The translations under genes and the position numbers were made by a program. Source: Taishania pollutisoli (GTDB taxonomy: Bacteria > Bacteroidota > Bacteroidia > Flavobacteriales_D > Crocinitomicaceae). Taken from it: 64,000 bases of DNA. Location: the NCBI RefSeq assembly GCF_014518315.1, contig NZ_JACVEL010000001.1, positions 558,001 through 622,000 of the forward strand, given 5' to 3'. Below the pieces are notes generated by a model that worked only from the letters and a program-made list of their open reading frames with translations, was not told where the DNA came from and searched no databases. This document shows, piece by piece, positions 18,210 to 27,400 of the stretch (positions are counted from its first letter, which is position 1; every line of letters begins with the position of its first letter).

Positions 18210-18704
18210 TTATTTTCTGAATGAACGGTACAGGTCAATCATTTTCATGCAAGCAATGGCACAATCCACGCCTTTATTTCCATATCTTCCACCTGAACGG
18301 TCAATTGATTGTTGAATATTATTATCTGTCAATACACAGTAGCTTACCGGCTTGTTGTATTTTAGCATTACGTCTTTGATTCCCGATGTTGCTCCTTCGC
18401 ACACAAAATCAAAATGACGGGTTTCTCCCTGGATGACCACACCGATGGCAATTACACCATCCACGTTTGTCATTTCACAGAAGAACTGTGAGCCGAGGGG
18501 CAATTCAAATGTTCCGGGAACAAACCGAATAACAATGTGCTCTTCTAACACCCCATTGTCCAATAGTGCTTTTTTAGCTCCTTCCAGCAAGTTAAGCGTG
18601 ATGGATTCATTCCATTCAGAAACAACAATGCCGATTTTATAATCGGCACCATTTGGAACAAAGTCCTTGTTGTATTCTGACAAGTTGCGATTAGCTGTTG
18701 CCAT
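18210..18704 (-). CDS. ribH: 6,7-dimethyl-8-ribityllumazine synthase
   Basis: This is lumazine synthase, the penultimate enzyme of riboflavin synthesis. It condenses 5-amino-6-ribitylaminouracil with 3,4-dihydroxy-2-butanone 4-phosphate. Diagnostic segments are SEWNESIT near residue 29, the PGTFELPLG loop near 64, and GVVIQGETRHFDFVCEG near 88, which carries the catalytic histidine. At 164 residues it has normal length. It lies between a TPR-protein gene (6 bp upstream) and glmM (7 bp downstream); no other rib gene is in the window. Confidence 0.96.
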   Translation of the reverse strand: MATANRNLSEYNKDFVPNGADYKIGIVVSEWNESITLNLLEGAKKALLDNGVLEEHIVIRFVPGTFELPLGSQFFCEMTNVDGVIAIGVVIQGETRHFDFVCEGATSGIKDVMLKYNKPVSYCVLTDNNIQQSIDRSGGRYGNKGVDCAIACMKMIDLYRSFRK

Positions 18705-18710
18705 AACAAA

Positions 18711-19349
18711 TTATTTTTTCAAGTTCGATACTCTCGCGATGTATTTATCAATTGCTTTATTGTTCGCAAATGTTGTATAATCGTTTTTGATTTCTTCGTA
18801 CAATTTCAGTGCTGATTCGAAATCCTGCAATTCTTCTGCGCACAATCCTGCTTTGAACAAGTACATTGGCGTGGTCCATTCATTGATACTTTCCTTTGCT
18901 GCATCTTTGTACTTCGCTGCCGCTTCTTTGTATTTTTTCAATTCGCTGTAGCAATCCCCCTGTAATCCCAATGTCATGGAAGAAAGGTATGTATCGCTTA
19001 CTTTCACTTTCTCCAATGTTTCGAGAGCTTTGTTAAACTCTCCTTTTTCCATGTATTGGCGTCCCAATACGAACTGAGCGTTTTCACCGCCTTTATATCC
19101 GTCGTATTTTTTCACCTGAGCAGTCAGCTCTTCAATTGCCATATCCGTAGAATCTTTGGATGCCAGGTTCAATCCGTTCCAGTATGCATCTTCTGATTTT
19201 TTGTTTTTCGGAACGCTCACAAATTGATAATATACTAAATAACCTACGATTAGGACCAGCGCCCCACCCACTGCAAATGTGATGAGTCTTAATCGCTTAT
19301 TAGACTTAAACTGTCTTTTAATTTCTTCTGAAGTAACGTTTTCTAACAT
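18711..19349 (-). CDS. Membrane-anchored tetratricopeptide-repeat protein (YfgM-like)
   Basis: This has a short cytoplasmic N-terminus with basic residues, one membrane helix (about residues 22-44) and a periplasmic part of about 165 residues. The latter contains TPR-type helical repeats (for example the ENAQFVLGRQYMEKGEFNKALETLEKV segment in overlapping pieces near 92-120). The layout resembles YfgM/PpiD-associated or other tetratricopeptide ancillary proteins at the Sec translocon. The exact partner is unknown. It is the first gene of a minus-strand run with ribH and glmM; a TATTTTTG -7 element lies at 19372-19379. Confidence 0.8.
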   Translation of the reverse strand: MLENVTSEEIKRQFKSNKRLRLITFAVGGALVLIVGYLVYYQFVSVPKNKKSEDAYWNGLNLASKDSTDMAIEELTAQVKKYDGYKGGENAQFVLGRQYMEKGEFNKALETLEKVKVSDTYLSSMTLGLQGDCYSELKKYKEAAAKYKDAAKESINEWTTPMYLFKAGLCAEELQDFESALKLYEEIKNDYTTFANNKAIDKYIARVSNLKK

Positions 19350-19371
19350 TGAGTATCAATTTTTCGAAATG

Positions 19372-19379
19372 CAAAAATA
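19372..19379 (-). promoter_or_regulatory. Putative promoter, -7 element TATTTTTG, for the TPR-ribH-glmM genes
   Basis: This is an exact TAnnTTTG on the minus strand, 22 bp before the TPR gene start. The nearest TTG upstream is only 14 nt away, shorter than the usual 19, so the -33 element is uncertain. Confidence 0.4.
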
Positions 19380-19463
19380 ATATTTTTTTTATTCAAAGGG
19401 CGTTCTATTTGAATTATCCTTGGGATGAAATCAATATTTCAGCACCTTAGCTTATCATTGCGT

Positions 19464-20786
19464 CTATGCAACGGGAATCAACTGCTTGATTTTTTCAGCT
19501 AATTCTGTTCTTTTTTTCCAGAATTTGCCAATGTCCATTTTCTTCATTGCTCCTTTAATTTTAAAGGCTTTGAAGTTGCGGAACCACATGTAAGCTGCTA
19601 ATCCGAACAACCCGATACTGAGGTAATAGGCAAATGCCAGCCAATAACTCGGATAAACAAATTTGTAAAACAGAAAAATAAACGGGATGTTTAACAATCC
19701 CATGGAAATTTTTCCTGTCAACAATTTCACAGATCCCCAGAATACTTTTCTACGGAATGTTTTTTCAACAAATCGTTTGCAAAGCATGTAGGGAATACCA
19801 CAATGAATCAATCCCAGGATTGCAAACGGCCACATGGTCAGCATGAATAACAATTCTTTGGTCCGGGAGCCATTTTTTGTCTGGTATTCGTACACATATT
19901 TTTCATCCAGACGAAACTTTCGCAGCAATGAAAAATAGGACTCTAAGTCTTTTTTCAATGCCATCAGTTCTTCGTTCTCCGGAGTAACATGTTCATTAAA
20001 CCAGTTGGCCAGCTGTTGTGAATATTTCCATCTTTTTTCCAGGGGAATCGATGTATCAGAGCAACGGGCATTCATTCCTTTTCGTGTAATCTTCATTACA
20101 TTTTCATGAAAAGGAGCCATTTCCTTGTTGTCAACATGCGTGATCTGCTCGCGCATGAGTACTTCTATTCTGCGTGTTAGCTCTGTAATGACTTTATTCG
20201 GATTCTCTTCGTATTCCTGCTTGTAATCATTCAGGCAGATTTTGTCTGATGTTGCAATCAACAGGTCGCTTCTCATTTCGTTTGGCTCGGAATAATTACA
20301 GCCCACTGCCGCGATATAGATCTTTTTTTGCCACTTCAGTTCCTCCAGTGCGGAAAAACCGATACGTACAGCCCCTTTTTTAACCGGCTTCAATCTTCTG
20401 ATAAAGACATCATCGGTAAATCCTTCTCCAAAGATCAGCAAATTTCTCCCGAAAGAAAGGACTTTGGCGCATTTCCTGAACACTTCTGCATTTTTTCCTT
20501 TTGTATCTTCCCCATCGTGCTCACGGTATATCGGGAGCATGTGCGCGGCCCACAAAATGGGTTTTGTAACCGGTGTAAATACATCTGAGCGGGTCATAAA
20601 AAAGACAATAGGCCTTCTCAGTCCTGCTACCACCAACGGATCCATAAAAGATGCAGTATGGTTACTTACATAGATCGTTCTTCCGAATCGTTCTTTTGGC
20701 TCATTGATAATTTTTTGCCTTGGATAGTACATCCTTGTCGTATAAGGCAATGTGATTTTAAGCATGAAGTAAAAAAACCGCATCAT
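19464..20786 (-). CDS. 1-acyl-glycerol-3-phosphate / glycerol-3-phosphate acyltransferase family protein
   Basis: An N-terminal acyltransferase domain has the block I motif SNHTASFMDP, where H43 and D49 are separated by five residues. A later FGEGFTDD corresponds to block III (P/G-EG). The HX5D spacing and the EGxTxD variant resemble the Sct1/Gpt2-like branch rather than classical bacterial PlsC (HX4D). The C-terminal third has three or four hydrophobic segments (about 310-410), so it is a membrane enzyme of phospholipid synthesis. The 440 residues make it about twice the length of simple PlsC. It lies 36 bp after the M48 protease gene. Confidence 0.8.
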   Translation of the reverse strand: MMRFFYFMLKITLPYTTRMYYPRQKIINEPKERFGRTIYVSNHTASFMDPLVVAGLRRPIVFFMTRSDVFTPVTKPILWAAHMLPIYREHDGEDTKGKNAEVFRKCAKVLSFGRNLLIFGEGFTDDVFIRRLKPVKKGAVRIGFSALEELKWQKKIYIAAVGCNYSEPNEMRSDLLIATSDKICLNDYKQEYEENPNKVITELTRRIEVLMREQITHVDNKEMAPFHENVMKITRKGMNARCSDTSIPLEKRWKYSQQLANWFNEHVTPENEELMALKKDLESYFSLLRKFRLDEKYVYEYQTKNGSRTKELLFMLTMWPFAILGLIHCGIPYMLCKRFVEKTFRRKVFWGSVKLLTGKISMGLLNIPFIFLFYKFVYPSYWLAFAYYLSIGLFGLAAYMWFRNFKAFKIKGAMKKMDIGKFWKKRTELAEKIKQLIPVA

Positions 20787-20822
20787 GATTTTTCTCTGTT
20801 TATACGTCTGTTTGTTGACTGA

Positions 20823-21755
20823 TTATAACTGTTCCAATATCTTAATCCGTTTTTCAATCGGAGGGTGTGTCGCAAAGATATTTGAAATAGCAGAAAAGAA
20901 ACTATTGGACTTGTCATCACCGTTGTCGATGAATAACTCCCTTACTTCATCGTTACTTGTTTCCAGCTTTGAATTTCCGGATACTTTTCGCAACGCATTT
21001 GCCATTGCAGACGCATTTTTGGTCATTTCAACCGCACCTGCATCCGCCATGTACTCACGACTACGAGAAAGGGCAAATTTGAAGATCATGGAAAGGAAGT
21101 ACAATACTACCGCCACTAATAAAATAATCAGCATGGCTGCACCGCTGTTATCTTTATCATTTTTTCTACGTGTGTTTCCGCTGTATAAAAACGAACGGAA
21201 TGCGACATCGACAATCAATCCGAAAATCCCGACAAATACAATTGTCACGATCAGCAAGCGCACATCTTTGTTGCGAATGTGTGTGAGTTCGTGCGCAATC
21301 ACACCTTCGAGTTCTTCATCTGTTAACGCATCAATAATTCCCCGGGTTAAGGTCACCGCATACGTCTTTTCATTGATTCCTGAAGCGTAGGCGTTTAACG
21401 CTCCGGATTCAATGATAAACAGTTTTGGCATTTTCATCCCGACTGACATGCACAGATTTTCCGTAAGGTTGTATACGCGCATGTTGTCTTTCCGTTCCAG
21501 GGGAACAGAATGGGTTGCCATCTGAATCAGTTTGGTATGAAAAAAGAAAGCAATGACAAACCAAATTGCTACTGCTGCGAGTACAATCGGAAAAACAACC
21601 AGAAACTGTTGATTAATCAGATCAAAATCACCTTTCCCGAGAAAATACAGGACTGCATACACTCCCACCAGAATCAGTGCAGGAAAAGCGACCAGTAATA
21701 GGAATGATTTTCGGTTGTTTCTCCCGATCTGGGTATGTAAACCTACATATTTCAT
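20823..21755 (-). CDS. M48-family membrane metalloprotease (HtpX-like)
   Basis: Two membrane helices lie near residues 17-38 and 51-72. They precede a zinc site HELTH at residues 155-159 with a downstream glutamate in SREYMADAGA near 235. A further pair of hydrophobic segments lies between them (about 166-220). This is the HtpX arrangement: an integral inner-membrane protease with a cytoplasmic zinc site that degrades misfolded membrane proteins. The gene begins 8 bp after lemA. A lemA-M48 pair is a common arrangement in bacteria, which supports joint function. Confidence 0.9.
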   Translation of the reverse strand: MKYVGLHTQIGRNNRKSFLLLVAFPALILVGVYAVLYFLGKGDFDLINQQFLVVFPIVLAAVAIWFVIAFFFHTKLIQMATHSVPLERKDNMRVYNLTENLCMSVGMKMPKLFIIESGALNAYASGINEKTYAVTLTRGIIDALTDEELEGVIAHELTHIRNKDVRLLIVTIVFVGIFGLIVDVAFRSFLYSGNTRRKNDKDNSGAAMLIILLVAVVLYFLSMIFKFALSRSREYMADAGAVEMTKNASAMANALRKVSGNSKLETSNDEVRELFIDNGDDKSNSFFSAISNIFATHPPIEKRIKILEQL

Positions 21756-21763
21756 GCGGGTAC

Positions 21764-22327
21764 TTAGAATTTAATTTCCGGTGCTTTGTCTATTTGTTGG
21801 CGTTGCTCGTGTCCTAAATCAAAGAACGGCTGAACGGTCATTTTTTTGAATCCGGCAACAATATTGGACGGAATGGACTCAATTGCCGTATTTAATTCTT
21901 TCGTTGCTGAATTGAAATATCTTCTCACTGCCGCAAGTTTGTTCTCGATGTCGGAAACTTCGTTTTGCAACTGCAGGAAGTTGGTGTTTGCTTTCAGGTC
22001 CGGGTATGCTTCCACCTGGATATTGAATGCTCCCATTGCTGCACCCAATTCTTTTTCCGCCTCGATCTTGGAATTCACATCATTTGCACTCATTGCCTTT
22101 GAACGTGCCTCCGTAATGCGTGTCAAGACAGAACTTTCGTGGTCCATGTATCCTTTTACGGCTCCAACCAGCTGAGGGATTAAATCGTGTCGCTGCTTCA
22201 ATTGAACATCAATGTCAGCAAACGCATTTTCACGATTGTTTTTCAATGCTACTAATTTATTGTTTGTTGCTATGTACCATATAACAAGTATAACAACCAC
22301 TCCCAATGCAATCAATAATCCAGTCAT
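21764..22327 (-). CDS. LemA family protein
   Basis: This has one N-terminal membrane helix (residues 3-21) followed by a helical, mostly cytoplasmic or periplasmic domain. The typical LemA segment NAFADIDVQLKQRHDLIPQL lies near residues 38-57. At 187 residues it is of normal size. The biochemical role of LemA is unknown; in many bacteria it is encoded next to an HtpX-type protease, as here. Confidence 0.92.
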   Translation of the reverse strand: MTGLLIALGVVVILVIWYIATNNKLVALKNNRENAFADIDVQLKQRHDLIPQLVGAVKGYMDHESSVLTRITEARSKAMSANDVNSKIEAEKELGAAMGAFNIQVEAYPDLKANTNFLQLQNEVSDIENKLAAVRRYFNSATKELNTAIESIPSNIVAGFKKMTVQPFFDLGHEQRQQIDKAPEIKF

Positions 22328-22407
22328 TTTATAATCGTTTAAAATTTCAGTAGTAAAAATACTATTAATCGGTGAAATAGTTTCGGAGATCGTTCTAAAA
22401 AGTCTTA

Positions 22408-22438
22408 AAAAAAGAAAAAGCCCCGTTCAGGAGCTTTT
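22408..22438 (-). terminator. Rho-independent terminator after the greA-HIT transcript
   Basis: On the minus strand a stem AAAAGCTCC/GGGGCTTTT (one mismatch, loop of 5) is followed by a run of T. It lies 24 bp after the HIT gene stop codon and before lemA. Confidence 0.8.
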
Positions 22439-22461
22439 CTTTTTTGTAGTCTAAGTGAATG

Positions 22462-22851
22462 CTAAGCGTTTTTAATCCGCTCGGCCAGGCTTTCCATTTC
22501 TGCTTTTTCCACCTGGAGTTTCGGGTTTGAAAAATTGATATCCCCGATTCCGTCAATCGGAACGAGATGAATGTGTGCATGCGGTACTTCCAGACCAATA
22601 ACAGCAACCCCTATGCGTTTACACGGAACTATTTTTTTGATTTTAACCGCAACACTTTTTGCAAACACCATCATTTCTCCCAACAATTCATCTTCCACGT
22701 CAAAGATGTAATCGATCTCTTCCTTAGGAATGACCAACACATGTCCTTTTTTTAAAGGCATAATGTCTAAAAACGCCAGGAACCGATCGTTTTCCGCAAC
22801 GATGTATGCCGGAAGTTCTTTATTGATAATTTTGGTGAAGATAGAAGCCAT
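22462..22851 (-). CDS. HIT-family nucleotide hydrolase/transferase
   Basis: This 129-residue protein carries the histidine triad H91-A-H93-I-H95 in PHAHIHLVPI. An N-terminal ASIFTKIINKELPA segment is typical of HINT-like proteins. Such enzymes hydrolyse adenosine phosphoramidates or similar nucleotide conjugates in the cytoplasm. Its start overlaps the greA stop codon by one base (TAATG), which indicates translational coupling. A terminator follows the gene. Confidence 0.93.
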   Translation of the reverse strand: MASIFTKIINKELPAYIVAENDRFLAFLDIMPLKKGHVLVIPKEEIDYIFDVEDELLGEMMVFAKSVAVKIKKIVPCKRIGVAVIGLEVPHAHIHLVPIDGIGDINFSNPKLQVEKAEMESLAERIKNA

Positions 22852-23324
22852 TACCGGGAGATTTCAACGATTTCAAACTTAACAATTCCGTTCGGTGTCT
22901 GGATGTCCGCAATTTCTCCGACAGCTTTCCCCAGCAATCCTTTACCAATTGGTGATTCAACTGAAATTTTCTTTTCTTTCAGATCTGCTTCATTTTCTGC
23001 AACAAGCAGGTATTCCATCGCCATTCCGTTGGCAACATTCTTAATTTTCACTTTGGAAAGGATGTATACTTTAGATGTATCGATATTGGAATCATCTATG
23101 ATTCGTGCATTACTGATAATTTCTTCCAGCTTGGCAATTTTCATTTCCAATATCCCTTGTGCCTCTTTGGCCGCATCGTATTCTGCATTTTCTGAAAGAT
23201 CTCCTTTATCCCGCGCCTCAGCAATCTGATTTGAAATGGAAGGGCGTTGCACCGTTTTCATTTCATGCAATTCATCTTTCAATTTTTGTAATCCCTCTTC
23301 TGTGTAATAATTAATTTGTGCCAT
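22851..23324 (-). CDS. greA: Transcription elongation factor GreA
   Basis: GreA binds the secondary channel of RNA polymerase and stimulates cleavage of backtracked transcripts. An N-terminal coiled coil (about 1-75, with acidic tip EARDKGDLSENAEYDAAKE) precedes a C-terminal FKBP-like domain containing SPIGKGLLGKAVGE. The open frame extends to 23378, but that part covers a terminator hairpin and the promoter. ATG at 23324 gives MAQINYYTEEGLQKL and 157 residues, the family norm. It is coupled to the HIT gene by a one-base overlap. Confidence 0.95.
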   Translation of the reverse strand: MAQINYYTEEGLQKLKDELHEMKTVQRPSISNQIAEARDKGDLSENAEYDAAKEAQGILEMKIAKLEEIISNARIIDDSNIDTSKVYILSKVKIKNVANGMAMEYLLVAENEADLKEKKISVESPIGKGLLGKAVGEIADIQTPNGIVKFEIVEISR

Positions 23325-23346
23325 AACAGTACGTTTTAACATAAAA

Positions 23347-23375
23347 ACAAGAGAGTCCGAATCGAACTCTCTTGT
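23347..23375 (-). terminator. Terminator hairpin at the end of the PorV-like operon, also at the greA transcription start
   Basis: A perfect 10-bp stem (ACAAGAGAGT with ACTCTCTTGT) with a 9-nt loop is followed on the minus strand by TTTTTAT. It lies 26 bp after the PorV-like gene stop codon. The greA promoter is located just before it, so the greA transcript would begin at or inside the first arm. Confidence 0.85.
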
Positions 23376-23379
23376 CATA

Positions 23380-23409
23380 CAAATATAGTAATTATTTTAT
23401 TTACTTCAA
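23380..23409 (-). promoter_or_regulatory. Promoter of greA-HIT (TTG-N19-TATATTTG)
   Basis: On the minus strand TTG (23409-23407) overlaps the end of the PorV-like gene. It is followed after 19 nt by TATATTTG (23387-23380). Both elements and the spacing match the Bacteroidetes consensus. Confidence 0.75.
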
Positions 23410-24477
23410 GCTGATCGTTGCTCCAACTGTGTGAATAATTCCAAAAGGACCTGCAAATCGAGCTGCGTACTCAATTCCCAACGCGCTTTTCTTTTCACCT
23501 AACAATGCATCAACAGAGAATCCTGCTGTTGGTCCGATCAGGGCGTTTGCTCTGTTCTCAGCATTGAAGATTCCCTTTTCGTATACATATCCACCTCTCA
23601 GGTTGAATGCAACTTTTTCGGAAGAAAACCCATAATCCAAACCAATTCTGAATTGGTCATAGGAGAACGAGTTAGCTGTAAAACCAAGTCCAAGGATCAA
23701 ACGGTTTTTCTCGTTGAAGATGAAGTCGTATGAACCTCCGATGGACAATAAAGACGGCATTTCAAATGTTGCAGTACGTTGCTCCAATGATCCAATGAAG
23801 CTGGAAGTCAGGTATTGTACCTGCGTGTTCAATCCATCTCCTTTGTACTTCATTGTCGGTCCTACGTTTTTCAACGCGATACCAAACTTCAATTGCTCCT
23901 GTTCACCTGATACGTAACGAATTCCGGCATCGATTGCAACTCCTGTAGATTTCAGGTTAGAAATATTTTCAGAAATTACTTTCACGTTAATCCCTCCTGA
24001 GATAGAAGCTGAAAACGTGTGGGCATATCCTACATTGAATACATTTGCCCGCGGGGAGAATGTACCGATATTTCCTTCCGGGTTCTGAACTGTAGTGATC
24101 ATGATATCTCCATAGTTCAGTGACTGAATGCTCACTGCTATCACAGAAGAACCTCCTAATCGCTGAGCAATACCTGCACTATTCAGGGACACACCTGTCA
24201 TTGACCCCATCCAGTTTGTATAATTAAACTTGATTTGCGTCTTATTTGTAGATGCCAACCCGGCAATGTTCGTAAAAGTAGCTTCCAATCCATTGGTAAA
24301 CGAGATACCTACATCACCCAAAGCAGAACTTCTGGCCCATGGGTTAATCAATAAGTGAGCAGCACCTGCCTGACCTACCCTGTCCTCATTTCCGGCGTTT
24401 ACTGTGAAGCCACCTATCATGGCTCCACAGATTAACAACGCTTTAATATTTAAAATTGAACTTTTCATTTTCTTCAA
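23401..24477 (-). CDS. PorV/PorQ-family outer-membrane barrel protein
   Basis: A signal peptide (about residues 1-28) is followed by the family's N-terminal signature GAAHLLINPWARSSALGDVG near residues 38-57. After it come regular amphipathic strands to residue 358, ending HTVGATISLK. PorV-type proteins are barrels of the FadL fold that carry type IX secretion substrates from the translocon to the attachment machinery. This protein is shorter and diverged from PorV itself, so it is a paralogue. It is the last gene of an operon whose preceding gene encodes a large exported protein with a T9SS-like C-terminus, 18 bp upstream. Confidence 0.85.
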   Translation of the reverse strand: MKKMKSSILNIKALLICGAMIGGFTVNAGNEDRVGQAGAAHLLINPWARSSALGDVGISFTNGLEATFTNIAGLASTNKTQIKFNYTNWMGSMTGVSLNSAGIAQRLGGSSVIAVSIQSLNYGDIMITTVQNPEGNIGTFSPRANVFNVGYAHTFSASISGGINVKVISENISNLKSTGVAIDAGIRYVSGEQEQLKFGIALKNVGPTMKYKGDGLNTQVQYLTSSFIGSLEQRTATFEMPSLLSIGGSYDFIFNEKNRLILGLGFTANSFSYDQFRIGLDYGFSSEKVAFNLRGGYVYEKGIFNAENRANALIGPTAGFSVDALLGEKKSALGIEYAARFAGPFGIIHTVGATISLK

Positions 24478-24495
24478 TTAAGTCTTAATAGATGA

Positions 24496-27400
24496 TTAAA
24501 TTCCTTGTAAGTCAACCTGACGTACTCCAATGAAAGCCTTTAATACTCTCTCTCCGACATCCGGAACATCCACATGTATCAGGTACATACCAGACGCTAC
24601 AGGAATTCTTTGGTGGTTGTTCAAATCCCAATCTATAGATGTTACCGGGCTATCCTTTTTAAAGGTACGGATCAATTTACCATTCGATGTGTAAATTTTC
24701 ACTGTACACTGATCCGGCAGGTTTGTGATTTTCACACGTGTATCCAATCTGCTCTTCTCATACTCAGAGTATGCCAGGTAAGGATTCGGAACAACGTTAA
24801 TCATATCCAGAATTTCAGAAAGTGCGTCACGGCTACCTGTTGTCGTTGCGATTTCATCCATGTTCCATGAATACATCGGACGTCCCTGGTTTTCATTCGT
24901 TGCCACATAATTCTTGTACTCTTTGTTCACACGTAACTTAATTGTTACATCTGTTGCCAACAATTGTTGTCCCGGAGCAAGTAACGGATAGGCAATCCAA
25001 GCCAGGTTACCGTATACAACTCTCGCCAACTCGTTCAGGTTTCCTGTACTTGTCTCAATGTTTCTCAATTGATTTGCCAAGAAGTTATTTGATTCGTTCA
25101 GCGGATTGTATGGTTCCATATCTCTCAAGTGGTTTGTCAATCCGTTAATCGTTCTTGACTTCACACCAAATACCCAGATCGGATGTACACCTCCCATTAC
25201 GTAATTACCGTTTTGGTCAATCATACGAGACGTAGGATTCCAGATCATATCTCGTCCTCCGTCATAAGACATATACGAGTTTTCTCCAAATGCCATGTGC
25301 AGACGAACACCTGTTTCCAGATCAATCGCATAACCAGGGAACCATCCCATACCTGTTCCTGTTCCGTCCGGGTTACCATTCTTGTCAACGCTTGCACTCT
25401 TTCTCATCTCTCCTGCTCTGGCACCTCCAAATGTCAGGTTCGCATCACGTCCCATTTCAATTACAGGTACACGTGTCCATTTACTCTTATCAGAAGTGAT
25501 AATGATGTCGACACTTGGCAAGTAAGAGATTGAAGCCAATCCTTTTGAGTATGCCGGGTTCGTAATGTTTGGAGAGTATGCCATCGGCATGAATTCAACA
25601 TTGTGTCCGGTAACTCTGTGCGGAGCAACAGTACCATTCAGTAATTTCTCATACAATTGGTTGTCATCCGCGCCAATTTCATCCCCATAGTTCAACGGAT
25701 TTCTCCAAGGAACTGCTATCGGATCATCAGTACCTGCGGCATTTGTTCCCGAACGAATCCAGTTCGTTGGCTCATAGATATCATTATCCTGAACACCTGC
25801 CAACCATCTTTTCGAACTATCTGCAAAGAAAAGTGATGCAGAGATCGGGTTTGCAAAGTTGGTAGAGGCATTTCCTGAACCAGGAGTGTACTTGTTTTGA
25901 GTAATCTGAACAGATATTCCCCACTCTGGGATTAATTGCTCATTATTTACAATAATGCGTCGCTCACTGCTTACAGATTCCAGGAACTGGCCTCCTTCGC
26001 TTGTGTAACGGTTGATAATCCAATGGGCTGTATCAGCAGAGTTTGTAATGTTATCCGGAGTATAATCTCTGAATAAGATTTCATAATAACCACCTGCTAC
26101 ATTCAGCGGATCCACTACTTTCACTTTGATCGGTCCGCCTCCAAAGTCATATTTCACTTTATCGAGTGAACCATTTCTCAAAATCGTATTGTGCGATTCC
26201 GCAGTCAACTCAAGTCCGTTATTACCATTACCATGACCGTCAATTCTTGTAATTCTCGGCATTGTACCATATTCCACATATTGGTATGTTCCTCCCAATT
26301 CCGGTTTCGGATTGTGCGGTACTGCCGGAACGGATCTGATGTTGTTACCGTCATATGACAAACGTGAAGACACGTAAGGAATTTTCTGACCTGTCAACTT
26401 TGTAGGGTCGTTTTGATCATACGGAGCAAATTCATTGTGTGCGTATGCTACAGCAACATAATAATATGTCTTGTGGTTGATCAATCGGTTATCACCAATC
26501 GCAAATGCATCTGTTGTCAATTTAAATGAATGCTGGATTCCTTTATTTGCTGCCTGAACCATTCTTCTTCCCTGAAGGAATCCGTATTGTTCATTTAACG
26601 TATAATTGTACAAATCCTTGATGTCATTCTCCAGGTCACACTGAGCAACCAATCGTGCTTTTGACTCATCCTGCAAATCGGCTACGGAAGCAGATGCATC
26701 AACCAACTGGTAAATTTGATATCCTTCAAAGTTATATGTTCTGTCTACTGCATTGATCGGAATATTGATATCATCCACTTGCTCATACGTCTCTCCTTTG
26801 TTATTCGACGTTGAAGGGTTTGAGATCATTAGGATCAATTCATTTTCCAACTCCTGGATCTCCAATTTCGGAGCCATCGGCGGATCCAGAATTCTAAAAC
26901 ATGCATCGAACAACGCTTGTGCCTTGGTATCTGCGATTTTCATTACTTCCACAGAAGCCATCAGATCACCACCTGCAGCACGTCCGTAAACGATACCAAC
27001 CGTAATGTTGTTCATTGCTCCCGGAACAAGTGTAAATGGTCCTGCAGATTGCACGAAACGTCTGTCTCCAGGGGCATTACCTGCCTGTGCTTCTGTCCAC
27101 GGTTGTGAGTTTCCAGGGTCAATTCCTGCAGTTCCCCAATGTAACGGATCAGAATCTCCGGGGAATACATAATCTGTCAGGATGGATCCATTGGCACCGG
27201 TACCTCCGAATGTGATATTCGAACCGTCTGCCCAGAATCCGGACATGAAGTTGTAATATTGGTTTGCTACAGAAGGGTCAATGTATGGGTAAATTGCTCC
27301 CGGAGGGTTCGTAAAGTATGTGAATCGTCTCATACCAAAACGCTCGTTATCAACAATAGAATCACCGTATCCTGTTCCGATACCTCTGTACACGATACCA

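Noticed and set aside
18203-18238. In-frame upstream extension of glmM overlapping ribH
   Set aside because: The internal ATG at 18202 gives the normal N-terminus and a 7-bp gap.
23325-23378. In-frame upstream extension of greA
   Set aside because: It crosses the terminator hairpin and gives residues absent from GreA proteins.
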